Assembly: GCF_023734095.1 (NCBI RefSeq)
Contig: NZ_AP024620.1
Location: 2,228,501-2,292,500, forward strand
From: Moorella sp. Hama-1
GTDB taxonomy: Bacteria > Bacillota > DSM-521 > Neomoorellales > Neomoorellaceae
DNA: 64,000 nt
Direction of reading: 5' to 3'
This document shows, one piece after another, positions 9,181 through 17,704 of this stretch. The stretch's first letter is position 1. Each line of letters opens with the position of its first letter. Below the pieces are notes generated by a model, which worked only from the letters and a program-made list of their open reading frames with translations, was not told the DNA's origin and searched no databases. Made by a program: the position numbers and the translations under genes.

Positions 9181-10941
9181 TTGCTCCACCACCGCCCCAG
9201 CCCCCGTTTCTGCCAGCCCCTGGCACCCGACCGGCTCCTCCTGCGTTTAAAGACCCGCCGCAGGGAAGGGCAGCACTGCCAGGTTATCTATGAAGACGAA
9301 GGCCTGCAAACGGCCCCCATGTATATCTATGCCCGGACACCCCATTATCTCTATTACCAGGCTGAGGTCAACCTCTCCTATCCCTGGCGCTGCTCCTACT
9401 TTTTCCGGCAGCAGGACCAGGAGGGCCATATTCGCTATATCTTCGCCGGTGTTACCGGCCAGGAGGGCACCCCTTTTACTTATAACTGGGATCCCGCGGC
9501 TATCTTTACCATTCCTGAATGGCTCTATGACGCCGTGTTTTATCAGATCTTCCCCGACCGCTTTTATAACGGCAACCCGGCCAACGACCCGCCGGGAACC
9601 CGGCCCTGGGGGGAAGCTCCTACCAGGGAAAGCTTCTCCGGCGGCGACCTGGAGGGCATCCAGGCCAAGATCCCCTATCTCCGGTATCTCGGCGTCAATG
9701 CCCTGTGGCTCAACCCTATTTTTGCCGCCTCCTCCAACCACCGTTACAACACCAGGGACTACCTGACCATCGACCCGGCCCTGGGGGATACGGATACTTT
9801 GCGCCGCCTGGTGGCCGCCCTCCACGGCGCCGGCCTGCATATTATCCTGGATGGCGTCTTCAACCATACGGGGACCGATTTCTTTGCCTTTAAGGATGTA
9901 GTCGCCCGGGGGGCGGCCTCCCCCTATAAGGACTGGTATTACTTCCATGACTTCCCGGTGCGAAGCGCGCCCCGGGCCAACTATGCCTGCTGGTGGGATA
10001 TCCCCGAGCTACCCAAACTCAACGCCGGCAACCCCGAGGTCCGCAATTACCTCCTGCACGTGGCGACTTACTGGCTGTGGGATGCCGGCACCGACGGCTG
10101 GCGCCTGGACGTGCCCAATGAGATCGCGCCCCCCTTCTGGCGGGAGTTTCGCCAGCAGGTAAAAGGCACTAACCCCCAGGCCTACATCGTCGGTGAGATC
10201 TGGCGCGACGCCCGTTTCTGGCTGGGCGACCGCTACTTCGACGGGGTGATGAACTACCTCTTCCGTGATCTGATCCTGGCCTTCTTTGCCCAGAGGCGTT
10301 TCCCTATCTCCACCCTGGATCTCCTCCTGGGCCTGGTGCGCCTGCGTTACCCGGAGGCAGCCAACTTCGCTCTCCTAAACCTCCTGGGCAGCCATGACAC
10401 GGCACGGATTATCACCGCCTTCCAGGAAGACCTGGCCGGCCTACCCGGCCATTCCGGCAGTTACGCCGAGGCCGTGGCCCACCTGCGGCCGGCCTTAATC
10501 CTGCAGCTCACCTATCCCGGCGCCCCCCTCATCTACTACGGCGACGAGGTCGGCCTCACCGGCGGCCCGGACCCCGATTGCCGCCGGACCATGCCCTGGG
10601 AGCCCCGGGAGTGGAACCGGGAGCTCCTGGATTTCTACCGGCGCTTGATTGCCCTGCGGCGCCAGCTGCGGCCCCTGCGGTGGGGCTTCTTCCAGCCCCT
10701 CTTTACCGACGACCAGGCCGAGGTCTATGCCTATGCCCGGCGCCTGGAGGGGGAGCGGGTAATCATTATTATCAATGCCAGCGACCTGCCCCAGACGGTT
10801 ACCCTGGCGGCAGCCGGCGTGGATCTGGCTGATGGCAGCACCTGGCATGATGGCATCAGCAACCGCCTCCTGGAGGTGCAGGGTGGCCAGATCAGCTTGC
10901 CCCTGGATGCTAACTCCGGGGCCATCCTCTACCAGGATTAG
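9181..10941 (+). CDS. GH13 alpha-amylase family enzyme, neopullulanase/cyclomaltodextrinase type
   Basis: Cytoplasmic-type GH13 glucan hydrolase. The start is TTG at 9181 because AGGAGGG stands 6 bp before it; this gives 586 residues, the usual size of the neopullulanase/cyclomaltodextrinase group. Residues 1 to about 115 form the N-terminal beta domain (VIYEDEGLQTAPMYIYARTP). The barrel has DGVFNHTGTDF, the nucleophile in GWRLDVPNE (about 309), the acid in GEIW (about 338) and LLGSHD (about 406). No signal peptide is seen. Divergent from the glycogen genes; it probably trims maltodextrins released from glycogen. Exact substrate unproven. Confidence 0.9.
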   Translation: MLHHRPSPRFCQPLAPDRLLLRLKTRRREGQHCQVIYEDEGLQTAPMYIYARTPHYLYYQAEVNLSYPWRCSYFFRQQDQEGHIRYIFAGVTGQEGTPFTYNWDPAAIFTIPEWLYDAVFYQIFPDRFYNGNPANDPPGTRPWGEAPTRESFSGGDLEGIQAKIPYLRYLGVNALWLNPIFAASSNHRYNTRDYLTIDPALGDTDTLRRLVAALHGAGLHIILDGVFNHTGTDFFAFKDVVARGAASPYKDWYYFHDFPVRSAPRANYACWWDIPELPKLNAGNPEVRNYLLHVATYWLWDAGTDGWRLDVPNEIAPPFWREFRQQVKGTNPQAYIVGEIWRDARFWLGDRYFDGVMNYLFRDLILAFFAQRRFPISTLDLLLGLVRLRYPEAANFALLNLLGSHDTARIITAFQEDLAGLPGHSGSYAEAVAHLRPALILQLTYPGAPLIYYGDEVGLTGGPDPDCRRTMPWEPREWNRELLDFYRRLIALRRQLRPLRWGFFQPLFTDDQAEVYAYARRLEGERVIIIINASDLPQTVTLAAAGVDLADGSTWHDGISNRLLEVQGGQISLPLDANSGAILYQD

Positions 10942-11010
10942 GCCTCCATGCCTGCACGCAGCTAAAGTTTTTCCCGTAACCGTTACCGGAAGGCTGCAGG
11001 AGGTCAGATA

Positions 11011-11058
11011 GAAAAACTTCAGGGGAGCCCCCGTGCGGGTGCTCCCCTGAAGTTTTTC
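11011..11058. terminator. Bidirectional terminator between convergent genes
   Basis: A perfect 18-bp stem (11011-11028 with 11041-11058) whose outer ends are GAAAAAC and GTTTTTC. The T tract is therefore inside the stem base on both strands. It separates the GH13 gene from the convergent stalk-domain protein. Confidence 0.85.
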
Positions 11059-11084
11059 TGTATACGAGCTGTTTGCTGCATTTC

Positions 11085-11819
11085 CTATTGCTGTGGACCG
11101 GGCAGGATGTCGACTTCGGCGCCGTCATCGGCCGCTTGCTGGTAATTAACCTCCTGCCGCAGGGCCTGGCTGACAAAACGTAAGGGTACGAAGGTGGAGT
11201 TGCTGATTAACTGGGCCGGCACGTCGAGTTCCTGAACCTCACCGTTAATAGTGAAAACCCGGCTGTCCAGGGCGAGCTTGATTACCGTATCACCTTTAGT
11301 TATGGTAATGGTGCTGGTCTCCGGGTCCCAGTCCACCGTTGCCCCCAGGCCGTTACAGAGGGCCCGTACCGGCACCAGGGTGCGCCCTTCTTTGATAACC
11401 GGCGGAACGGGCCACTGGACTTCCTGGCCATGGAGGCGGACATGGACCCTGGCTTTAACCTGGAGTTTTACATCCAGGCCCTTATTCCCCGTAGCCTTGT
11501 AAACCTGCTGGCAGACACTATCATCCCGGCAGCTGCCGTCCCGCAGGCGCTCGCGTTCCTGGTCACGCTCCTGGTCCTTAATGCCAGTAGTACCATATAC
11601 CTGCTGGCAAATACTATCCTCGTCCAGGCAGCTGCCATCCCGCAAACGCTCCCGATCCTGATCCATATCCTGTTGTTGAGCCACCTGTTGCAACCATGCC
11701 TGCTGCCCGGTCATTTGGCCCTTGCCCCCCGCCCAATCCGGCGGCGCCGCCATGGCCGTCAGGCTACCAGCCAGGGTAAAAGCCAGGATCAAAGCTCCCA
11801 CTCTTAACTTTTTCATCAT
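11085..11819 (-). CDS. Exported protein with copper-amine-oxidase N-terminal-like (stalk) domain
   Basis: 244 residues. A Sec signal peptide occupies residues 1-24 (LRVGALILAFTLAG, cut near AMA-AP). The middle contains a duplicated acidic/basic segment: RERLRDGSC-LDEDSICQQVY and RERLRDGSC-RDDSVCQQVY, about residues 56-78 and 88-110, each with two cysteines. The C-terminal 110 residues (KEGRTLVPVRALCNGLGATV to NSTFVPLRFVSQALRQEV) match the stalk domain PF07833, a cell-surface module of Firmicutes. It is not itself a copper enzyme. Probably cell-wall attached or secreted; ligand unknown. Start is one of two tandem ATG codons. Confidence 0.8.
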   Translation of the reverse strand: MMKKLRVGALILAFTLAGSLTAMAAPPDWAGGKGQMTGQQAWLQQVAQQQDMDQDRERLRDGSCLDEDSICQQVYGTTGIKDQERDQERERLRDGSCRDDSVCQQVYKATGNKGLDVKLQVKARVHVRLHGQEVQWPVPPVIKEGRTLVPVRALCNGLGATVDWDPETSTITITKGDTVIKLALDSRVFTINGEVQELDVPAQLISNSTFVPLRFVSQALRQEVNYQQAADDGAEVDILPGPQQ

Positions 11820-12239
11820 TAATTAAATGCTCCCCTTTCATTATTGTCAGCTACCACCTTAGCCAATCAGCGCGATTAACACGGGTATATCGCTTTACCC
11901 CAATTACTTACCTTACTCTACAGCAACTTTCTTCCTCCCGGCCAGGAGCTTTCATTATATATATCGGCCAGATAAATATTTTTTCAAGGGTAGTTCCCGC
12001 AATGAAGCCTTTGTGTTAAACTTATTCTGGATTAAGAACGAGCCCCTCAGATAACATATAGCTGCCAATGGAAGCATCTGGGGGCGTGAGGCTATACTCG
12101 GCCTCCACGCCAGGTAAAAATGCCGCTGCCGGTAAAAAGGCTCAAAATCCAGGCCGGCACTATGAGGAGTTATTTCTGAGTAGCCCTTCATGGGGCTAAC
12201 GCCCCCACCAGACACATCCCACTTTGGGGAGGCACCATC
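11820..12239. other. Intergenic region between divergent genes; short hairpin only
   Basis: 420 bp with no coding frame that I trust. Near its right end (12185-12212) a GGGGC...GCCCC hairpin with flanking CTTCAT and CACCAG resembles a hairpin at 52465-52493 upstream of ytrH, suggesting a small dispersed element. Promoters for the stalk protein (minus) and the deacetylase (plus) must be here, but none is clear. Confidence 0.35.
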
Positions 12240-13286
12240 GTGAAAAGAAAAGCCGCTATCGTCATTGCTCTATGCCTGCTCCTGTCCATGCCCTTTGCCA
12301 TTACCCAAATAGCTTCCCGCTTTAGCCGCAGCCCGGCTGCTCCCCCTACTGCTGCTAACGAGAATGTCAAACCGCCCACCCCTGCCCAACCTGCTACCGC
12401 TGCTACCCCTGCAACCGGACCGGCCCAGCTGGCCAGCTGGTCTTCCAAGGAGATTTACTACCAGAATAAGGTCGTCGTCCTGATCTATCACCATATCGAC
12501 GTCCAGGAAGCACCCGGCCTGATAATCTCCCCGGAACGCTTCGCCAGCGAGCTGGATATGCTCCTGGCCAGGGGTTATCACGTCATCAGCCTGGATCAGT
12601 TGCGGGATTTCTTAAATGGCGGTACTGTGCCCGATAACGCTGTCCTGATTACCTTTGACGACGGTTACGAAAGTGTCCACCAGTATGCCCTGCCGGAGTT
12701 ACAAAAAAGACAGATGCCGGCCGTCGCCTTTGCCATTGTGAAATATGTGGGGCAAAAGATGGGCAATCTCCAGCATTACAGCTGGGAGGGAGCCCGCGAG
12801 ATGACCGCCGCCGGTATCACCACCCAGTCCCACACCTATGACCTGCATAACTTCGGTCCCCTGGCCAGCGGTAAAAACGGCCCACTCCTGGACGGGCCCC
12901 TCAAGGGACAGAGCGCCAGTGACTACCGCAACATGGTTTACCAGGACTTGAAGCGCTCCCGGGATGAGATCGAAAGCCAGCTACAGCAGCCGGTTTACGC
13001 CCTGTGTCTACCCTTTGGCGCCGGCGGCCATATAGCCATCCAGGCCGCCGCCGATGCCGGCTTTAGGCTCATCTTTACCACCCACTATGGCGTCGTTACC
13101 CGCCGGAGCAATCCTCTGGCTCTGCCCCGGGTCAATGCCGGCGGCCCGAATATGACCCCGGCCAAGCTGGACGCCCTCATCAAGGCTGCTGCCGGGGTGA
13201 ACCCCATCCCCCAGGAGCAGCCCGCGAAGCCAGCTGCTCCCCATGGGGGAGTGGTGGTGTCTGGTAAAAAGGCAAAGCGGATTTAA
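12240..13286 (+). CDS. Polysaccharide deacetylase (NodB homology), membrane-anchored or exported
   Basis: 348 residues, GTG start after GGGGAGGC. A hydrophobic segment at residues 5-22 is a signal anchor, followed by an Ala/Pro/Thr linker to about residue 62. The NodB domain carries VVLIYHHID, the LITFDDGYESV catalytic/metal Asp motif and TTQSHTYDLHN with the metal histidines. It should remove N-acetyl groups from peptidoglycan or another surface glycan outside the cell. The short tail is Ala/Pro/Lys-rich. Stand-alone gene; a separate promoter lies just downstream for cbiM. Confidence 0.88.
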   Translation: MKRKAAIVIALCLLLSMPFAITQIASRFSRSPAAPPTAANENVKPPTPAQPATAATPATGPAQLASWSSKEIYYQNKVVVLIYHHIDVQEAPGLIISPERFASELDMLLARGYHVISLDQLRDFLNGGTVPDNAVLITFDDGYESVHQYALPELQKRQMPAVAFAIVKYVGQKMGNLQHYSWEGAREMTAAGITTQSHTYDLHNFGPLASGKNGPLLDGPLKGQSASDYRNMVYQDLKRSRDEIESQLQQPVYALCLPFGAGGHIAIQAAADAGFRLIFTTHYGVVTRRSNPLALPRVNAGGPNMTPAKLDALIKAAAGVNPIPQEQPAKPAAPHGGVVVSGKKAKRI

Positions 13287-13367
13287 GGAGGTAAGTAGCA
13301 GGAAATAGTAATCCTCCCCAATGCAAGAGATGGGTGCCGGTTATCGCGGCATCCCGGCATTTTCCCC

Positions 13368-13396
13368 TTGCACCGGAGCCCATATACCGGTATAAT
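13368..13396 (+). promoter_or_regulatory. Candidate sigma-A promoter for the cbiMQO leader
   Basis: TTGCAC (13368-13373), 17-bp spacer, then a perfect TATAAT (13391-13396). Predicted transcription start near 13403, immediately in front of the structured leader and 235 bp before cbiM. Confidence 0.55.
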
Positions 13397-13402
13397 GGAG
13401 AG

Positions 13403-13505
13403 GCAGGGTGCTAAAAAAGGCCCTGAACGATGGAACAGGTAGGCCATGTAGGCCTGCTGGCCCGCCAGGAGGCGGGTTGGTAGCCCCATGGCCTTTTTTC
13501 GTTGG
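13403..13505 (+). ncRNA. Structured leader of cbiMQO with a terminator-like end (unassigned riboswitch or attenuator candidate)
   Basis: Within about 100 nt of the predicted start lie AAAAAAGGCC (13413-13422) complementary to GGCCTTTTTT (13490-13499), GGCCATG (13442-13448) complementary to CATGGCC (13487-13493), and an inner hairpin CCCGCC-AGGA-GGCGGG (13461-13476). The right arm runs into a six-T tract, so this is a terminator that could be formed or disrupted by alternative pairing. I see neither a cobalamin B12 box nor a recognisable NiCo riboswitch core. Its position before a cobalt/nickel transporter suggests metal or cobalamin control. Confidence 0.5.
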
Positions 13506-13637
13506 CCACGGGGGACGAAAGTATCTCCCGTACCTATCAGGAAAGCCTCCATATAGGCGAGGTGTACATTTTAAGGCAGTATATGCCTATGGCTTTCGTA
13601 TAATGGGTACGGGCAGTGAGTCAAGGAGGTATAGCGA

Positions 13638-14747
13638 GTGCATATTCCCGACGGTTACTTAAGTCCCCAGACCTGCGCCGTCCTGGGGGCGGCCATGGTG
13701 CCGGTGTGGGGCATGGCCGCCCGCAAGGTCAAAGCTACCCTGAAGGCCAGGCAGGCGCCCCTCCTGGCCATCGGCGCCGCCTTTTCCTTCACCATTATGA
13801 TGTACAACATCCCCATCCCCGACGGGACAACGGCCCACGCCACCGGCGGTGCCCTCCTGGCTATCCTCCTGGGCCCCTGGGCGGCGAGTATTGGCATCTC
13901 CATCGCCCTAGCCATCCAGGCCCTCTTCTTCGGCGACGGCGGCATCCTGGCCTTCGGCGCCAATGCTTTTAATATGGCCTTTATCCTACCCTTTGCCAGT
14001 TACTACCTCTACCGGCTCCTGACCGGGAGGACGAGCCTGACGTCCGGCTGGCGGGCCATAGCGGCGGCCGTAGCCGGTTTTGTCGGCCTTAACCTGGCCG
14101 CCCTGGCGGCAGCGGTGGAGTTCGGCCTCCAGCCCCTCCTTTTCCACACGGCCGGCGGCGTACCCCTCTACAGTCCTTACCCCCTGAACATGGCCGTCCC
14201 AGCCATGGCCCTGGCCCACCTCCTGGTGGCCGGCCCGGCCGAGGGGCTAATCACCGGCCTGGTGGTCCGTTACCTGCAGCGGGTTAATTCCGGCCTGCTC
14301 CGGCTCTACCCGGCGGGCAATGGTAACCGGGCGGCCGGCCCGGCGGTAGCGGCAGGTACGTTGGCGAATAGGCAGGAGATTATATCCCCGGCGGCAAACA
14401 GCAGTTTTGGCCTGAAGAAGCTCGCCCTGGGGCTGGTAATCCTCGTCCTGCTGTCGCCCCTGGGACTCCTGGCCGCCGGCACCGCCTGGGGTGAGTGGTC
14501 GCCGGAAGACCTGCAGCAAATCCTCGGTTTCGTGCCCCCGGGTCTGGCCCGCCTGGCCACCACCTGGACCCATACCCTCTTCCCGGACTATACTGTCCCC
14601 GGCCTGGAAGGAAGCTTCCTGGCCCAGGCCCTGGGGTATATCCTGGCAGCCGCAGCAGGCCTGGCTATAATCTTCCTTATCTTCCTGGCCCTGAACAGGT
14701 TACTATTCCGGCCGGGTAAGGCTGGTACCGGTTACAATGGTAAGTAG
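13638..14747 (+). CDS. cbiM: ECF-type cobalt/nickel transporter substrate-binding subunit, CbiM fused to a PDGLE (CbiN-like) domain
   Basis: 369 residues, GTG start after AAGGAGGTATAGCGA. It begins MHIPDGYLSP, the classical CbiM/NikM N-terminus in which the amino group and His2 ligate Co or Ni. Seven or so hydrophobic helices follow to about residue 235. A second part (residues about 255-365, SPLGLLAAGTAWGEWSPEDL) has the PDGLE/CbiN-like organisation with two helices around a periplasm-side loop, so no separate cbiN is needed. First gene of cbiM-cbiQ-cbiO. Cobalt supports corrinoids; nickel is an alternative substrate. Confidence 0.92.
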   Translation: MHIPDGYLSPQTCAVLGAAMVPVWGMAARKVKATLKARQAPLLAIGAAFSFTIMMYNIPIPDGTTAHATGGALLAILLGPWAASIGISIALAIQALFFGDGGILAFGANAFNMAFILPFASYYLYRLLTGRTSLTSGWRAIAAAVAGFVGLNLAALAAAVEFGLQPLLFHTAGGVPLYSPYPLNMAVPAMALAHLLVAGPAEGLITGLVVRYLQRVNSGLLRLYPAGNGNRAAGPAVAAGTLANRQEIISPAANSSFGLKKLALGLVILVLLSPLGLLAAGTAWGEWSPEDLQQILGFVPPGLARLATTWTHTLFPDYTVPGLEGSFLAQALGYILAAAAGLAIIFLIFLALNRLLFRPGKAGTGYNGK

Positions 14748-14900
14748 GGGCCGGCATAGCGGCCTGGCGATGGGCAGGAAGATGACAAGGGGTTGTCAGT
14801 GGTAAATAAAGGGGCCGGCACAGCGACTCTACCGGTGCGCAGGAGGGTGGTGGCGGTTATCATGGCCTCAACCGGGCAAAGAAGGGCGGCGGGAATTTTC

Positions 14901-15845
14901 ATGGCAAGTAAAGAGATACCGGCCTGGCTCCTGGCCGGGAATCACCCGCCGCTACAGCCGGGGGGACGGAAAAGACGGCCCGGGTTCGCGGAGAAAACCC
15001 TCCGGGACCTGGCCCACGCCGGCCGGGAGGTCCTTTTCTCCGAAGAACTGGCCGGCCGGAGGGGGTGGCTCCAGTACCTGGAGGCCCGCTGTAAACTCCT
15101 GTCCTTACTGTGGTTGATCCTGGTCGCCGGCCTGGCCCGCCACCCCTTCACCCTGATCGTCCTGTACCTGGGGGTTCTCTTCCTGGCCGGCCTCTCCCGG
15201 GTACCCCTGGGCCCCTTCCTGAAACGGGTATGGCTCTTTGTCCCCCTGTTTACGGGGATCATGGTTTTGCCTTCAATCTTTAACCTGGTGCGCCCGGGAG
15301 ACCCCCTGCTGGTCCTTTTCCACCTCCCCGGCCCCCTCAGCCTGGGCACCTGGCATCTCCCGGACCAGCTGGCCCTTACCCGCCAGGGGGTGATTGGGGC
15401 CGGGGTACTCATCCTGCGGGTGGGGGTAGCGGTTTCCCTGGCCCTCCTGGTCACCCTGACCACCAGGTGGGCCGCCTTGCTGCGAGCCCTGCGGGTTTTA
15501 AGGGTACCCCGGATTTTCGTTCTGACTTTGACCCTGACCTACCGTTATATCTTCCTGCTGCTGAAACTGGTGGAGGAGATGTTCGTCGCCCGCCAGAGCC
15601 GGCAGGTGGGCCGGCCGGACAGGCAGATGAACCACCGCTTCCTGGCCGGTTCCGCCGGCAACCTGCTGGCCCGGGCCTACGCTTTAAGCGAAGAGGTTTA
15701 CCAGGCCATGCTGGCCCGGGGGTTTAACGGCGAGGTACGGACCGGGGGGGATTTACACCCGGCGGGGCCGGACTACCGGCGGGCGGCGGCCCTTTTCCTG
15801 GTAGGATTAATTATCTTAGGTGGGGATCACTATCTTGGCTGGTGA
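14901..15845 (+). CDS. cbiQ: ECF transporter transmembrane (T) component CbiQ
   Basis: Couples the ATPase CbiO to CbiM. From the ATG at 14901 (IPAWLLAGN, a typical CbiQ opening) the protein has 314 residues with helices in ARCKLLSLLWLILVAGLA onwards and the coupling ARG signature in YQAMLARGFNGE near the C-terminus. The frame is open back to 14793, and GTG at 14799 with AAGGGG in front is an alternative start adding 34 residues of low-complexity sequence. The stop TGA overlaps the first codons of cbiO, so translation is coupled. Confidence 0.88.
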   Translation: MASKEIPAWLLAGNHPPLQPGGRKRRPGFAEKTLRDLAHAGREVLFSEELAGRRGWLQYLEARCKLLSLLWLILVAGLARHPFTLIVLYLGVLFLAGLSRVPLGPFLKRVWLFVPLFTGIMVLPSIFNLVRPGDPLLVLFHLPGPLSLGTWHLPDQLALTRQGVIGAGVLILRVGVAVSLALLVTLTTRWAALLRALRVLRVPRIFVLTLTLTYRYIFLLLKLVEEMFVARQSRQVGRPDRQMNHRFLAGSAGNLLARAYALSEEVYQAMLARGFNGEVRTGGDLHPAGPDYRRAAALFLVGLIILGGDHYLGW

Positions 15846-16632
15846 GGTTTTATACAGCCTGCAGGATGTCAGTTACGCCTATGAAGACGGGCGGCCGGTT
15901 TTGGACGGCGTCAGCCTGGCCATTAACGCTGGGGAAAAGGTGGTCCTCCTGGGGGCCAATGGTTCAGGCAAGTCGACCCTGCAGCGGGTCCTGGACGGCC
16001 TTATCTTTCCCCAAAGCGGGTCGGTGCGGTTCGCCGGGGAAGAATTAACCGAGGATAGCCTGGAGGACGAGAATTTCTTCCTGGCCTTTCGCCGCCGGGT
16101 CGGTTTCGTCTTTCAAAATTCCGAAGCCCAGCTCTTTAACCCCAGTGTCCGGGAGGAACTGGCCTTCGGCCCCCTGCAACTGGACCTGCCGGCGGCCGCG
16201 GTCAAGGAGCGGGTGGCTTCCCTCCTGGAGATGTTTGAACTGGAGGAACTGGCCGACCGGCCGCCCTACAAGCTGAGCGGCGGCGAGAGGAAGAAGGTGG
16301 CCCTGGCCGCCGTCCTGGCCAGCAACCCGGAGGTCCTCATCCTCGACGAGCCCACGGCCGGGCTGGACCCCCGCAGCCAGCGCTGGCTGGTGGAGATGCT
16401 GGTCAAACTGAACCAGGCCGGGAAAACCATCATTACGGCCACCCACGACCTGGCCATCGTCCCGGTGATCGCGGACCGGGTATTCGTTCTGGGAGAAGAC
16501 CACCGCCTGGCTGGGGAGGGCTCACCTTTAGAAATCCTCGCCGACCGCGAACTCCTCCTCAAGGTGAACTTGATTGACGCGGCCTTCCACGAGCACCACC
16601 ACCAGGGCTATTTCCACCTCCACGCCCATTAA
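15835..16632 (+). CDS. cbiO: ECF transporter ATPase CbiO
   Basis: Energises cobalt/nickel import. Walker A LLGANGSGKSTLQ (about residues 33-45), Q-loop GFVFQNSEAQLFNPSV, signature LSGGERKKVALA, Walker B VLILDEPTAGLDP, and switch His in ATHDLAIVP. A TTG at 15835 after AGGTGGGGATC is the likeliest start (265 residues); GTG at 15820 is possible. The last 15 residues are His-rich (HEHHHQGYFHLHAH), fitting metal handling. The accessory island begins directly after its stop, and a diverged copy of its 3' part lies at 38838-38975. Confidence 0.92.
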   Translation: MAGEVLYSLQDVSYAYEDGRPVLDGVSLAINAGEKVVLLGANGSGKSTLQRVLDGLIFPQSGSVRFAGEELTEDSLEDENFFLAFRRRVGFVFQNSEAQLFNPSVREELAFGPLQLDLPAAAVKERVASLLEMFELEELADRPPYKLSGGERKKVALAAVLASNPEVLILDEPTAGLDPRSQRWLVEMLVKLNQAGKTIITATHDLAIVPVIADRVFVLGEDHRLAGEGSPLEILADRELLLKVNLIDAAFHEHHHQGYFHLHAH

Positions 16633-16649
16633 GGTCTAAGATAAAAAAC

Positions 16650-17190
16650 GCCTGGATACCGGACGTTTTCCACATGCTATTTTAGCTCCACGTCTACAGC
16701 ATTTAAATCAGCTTCACCAATGCCCAGCTCCTGTATGGCTTTTGCCACCTGGATAAAATCTTCTGCTTTAGCGGAGGCCCGGTATTACCGACGCTAAAGA
16801 GATACCCTGCCTCAGATCGGGGATATATTTAGTTGAATGAGACGTTGTTCCCCAGGCAGCGGTTCCACAGCTTCCATGGCGTTCTCCAGGATATTGCCCA
16901 GGACGGTAAGCATGGCATAGGGTTTAACCTTTAGCCCGCGAATTTATCCGGTTGGCGTTTAAATCAGCTGGTGAAAAAGTAACAAAAGCATAATTTCCGG
17001 CAATGATTGTAGGACCAGGTTGATAAAGGGCATTTTATCCATTACTCCAGTGCTCATTTTAGTATTCTTGAGCCAGGGGGTATTTCCTGCCTAAGTTGGA
17101 CGAAATGCGGTTTTCGGCGGGCATAATGCGGCTTGGGGCGGATAAAATGCTTTGCGTCCCGGCCTTTCAGCCGGTTTGCCCTTTTCTTCT
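16650..17190 (-). pseudogene. Mosaic of decayed fragments: antitoxin, GHKL kinase and agr-locus membrane protein
   Basis: Four pieces of genes present intact elsewhere in the island are joined here, all on the minus strand. 16666-16775 matches the 3' half of the antitoxin gene at 38375-38704. 16776-16935 matches the kinase gene at about 29920-30080. 16935-17065 matches the membrane-protein gene at about 30940-31060, including its start region. 17099-17152 matches the operon promoter repeats. Deletions and frameshifts prevent any product. It reads as the remains of another agr operon copy. Confidence 0.8.
17099..17152 (-). promoter_or_regulatory. Three 21-bp-phased direct repeats (agr-operon type), copy in decayed locus
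   Basis: Plus-strand units GACGAAATGCGG (17099), GGCATAATGCGG (17120) and GATAAAATGCTT (17141) start exactly 21 bp apart. Same arrangement as at 31107-31160 and 37902-37955. It lies upstream of the decayed membrane-protein start. Confidence 0.7.
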
Positions 17191-17603
17191 ATATTTTGTT
17201 AAGGTTGTTATTCGTTGTCTATACTGTATTTCCCTGCTGTTACTGCCACCATATACTGACCGGAAATAGACAAAGTATGGTGTCCCCGAATTGACGGGCA
17301 AACCGGACAAAAAGGAAAGGAAAGGCTTTAAGCCATTCCCTCTCACTGCTAAGATCGTTAGTGTTTAGCAGCGGGATTCGATTTGTTGGGGGTGGGTCCC
17401 TTTTTGATTACCATTTAGTGCGTCCGGTCGAAAGCCTCCCGGTATAGGCCGTAATCGGTATTCGGGGTACCTCAACCCGAATCGGATAAGGTGGCATGTG
17501 GCAAGAAGAGCAACTTGCGGTATGAAGCCCACCCGAAATGTACCCAGGTGGGAAGATCCTGGTTTCCCCCAGGTGAGGCTATCCTCTGTAACCCATGGTT
17601 ACG
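17191..17603. other. Gap before the IS21 element; nothing recognised
   Basis: About 410 bp. It holds the far upstream part of the duplicated agr promoter (similar to 31180-31240, up to about 17240) and then sequence with no credible frame or known element. A 14-bp GC stretch and small hairpins around 17540-17575 were not assignable. Confidence 0.3.
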
Positions 17604-17704
17604 TGTAGATCGTAAAATAGAATTGACCCTAGATCGTCAAATAAAACTGACCCACCTTATGATAAAATCTCCCTCGAGAGGGGGAGGCAAAAGAGGTGGT
17701 CAGC

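Noticed and set aside
11955-12215. 86-codon minus-strand frame in the gap before the deacetylase
   Set aside because: No ribosome site and crosses a hairpin; codon use not convincing.
13403-13505. Cobalamin riboswitch before cbiM
   Set aside because: Expected by context, but I could not find the B12 box or the conserved junctions; left as an unassigned leader.
17191-17603. Second group II intron in the gap before IS21 copy 1
   Set aside because: Some segments look structured, but neither the GTGCGCC-type 5' end nor a domain V-like 3' end is present.
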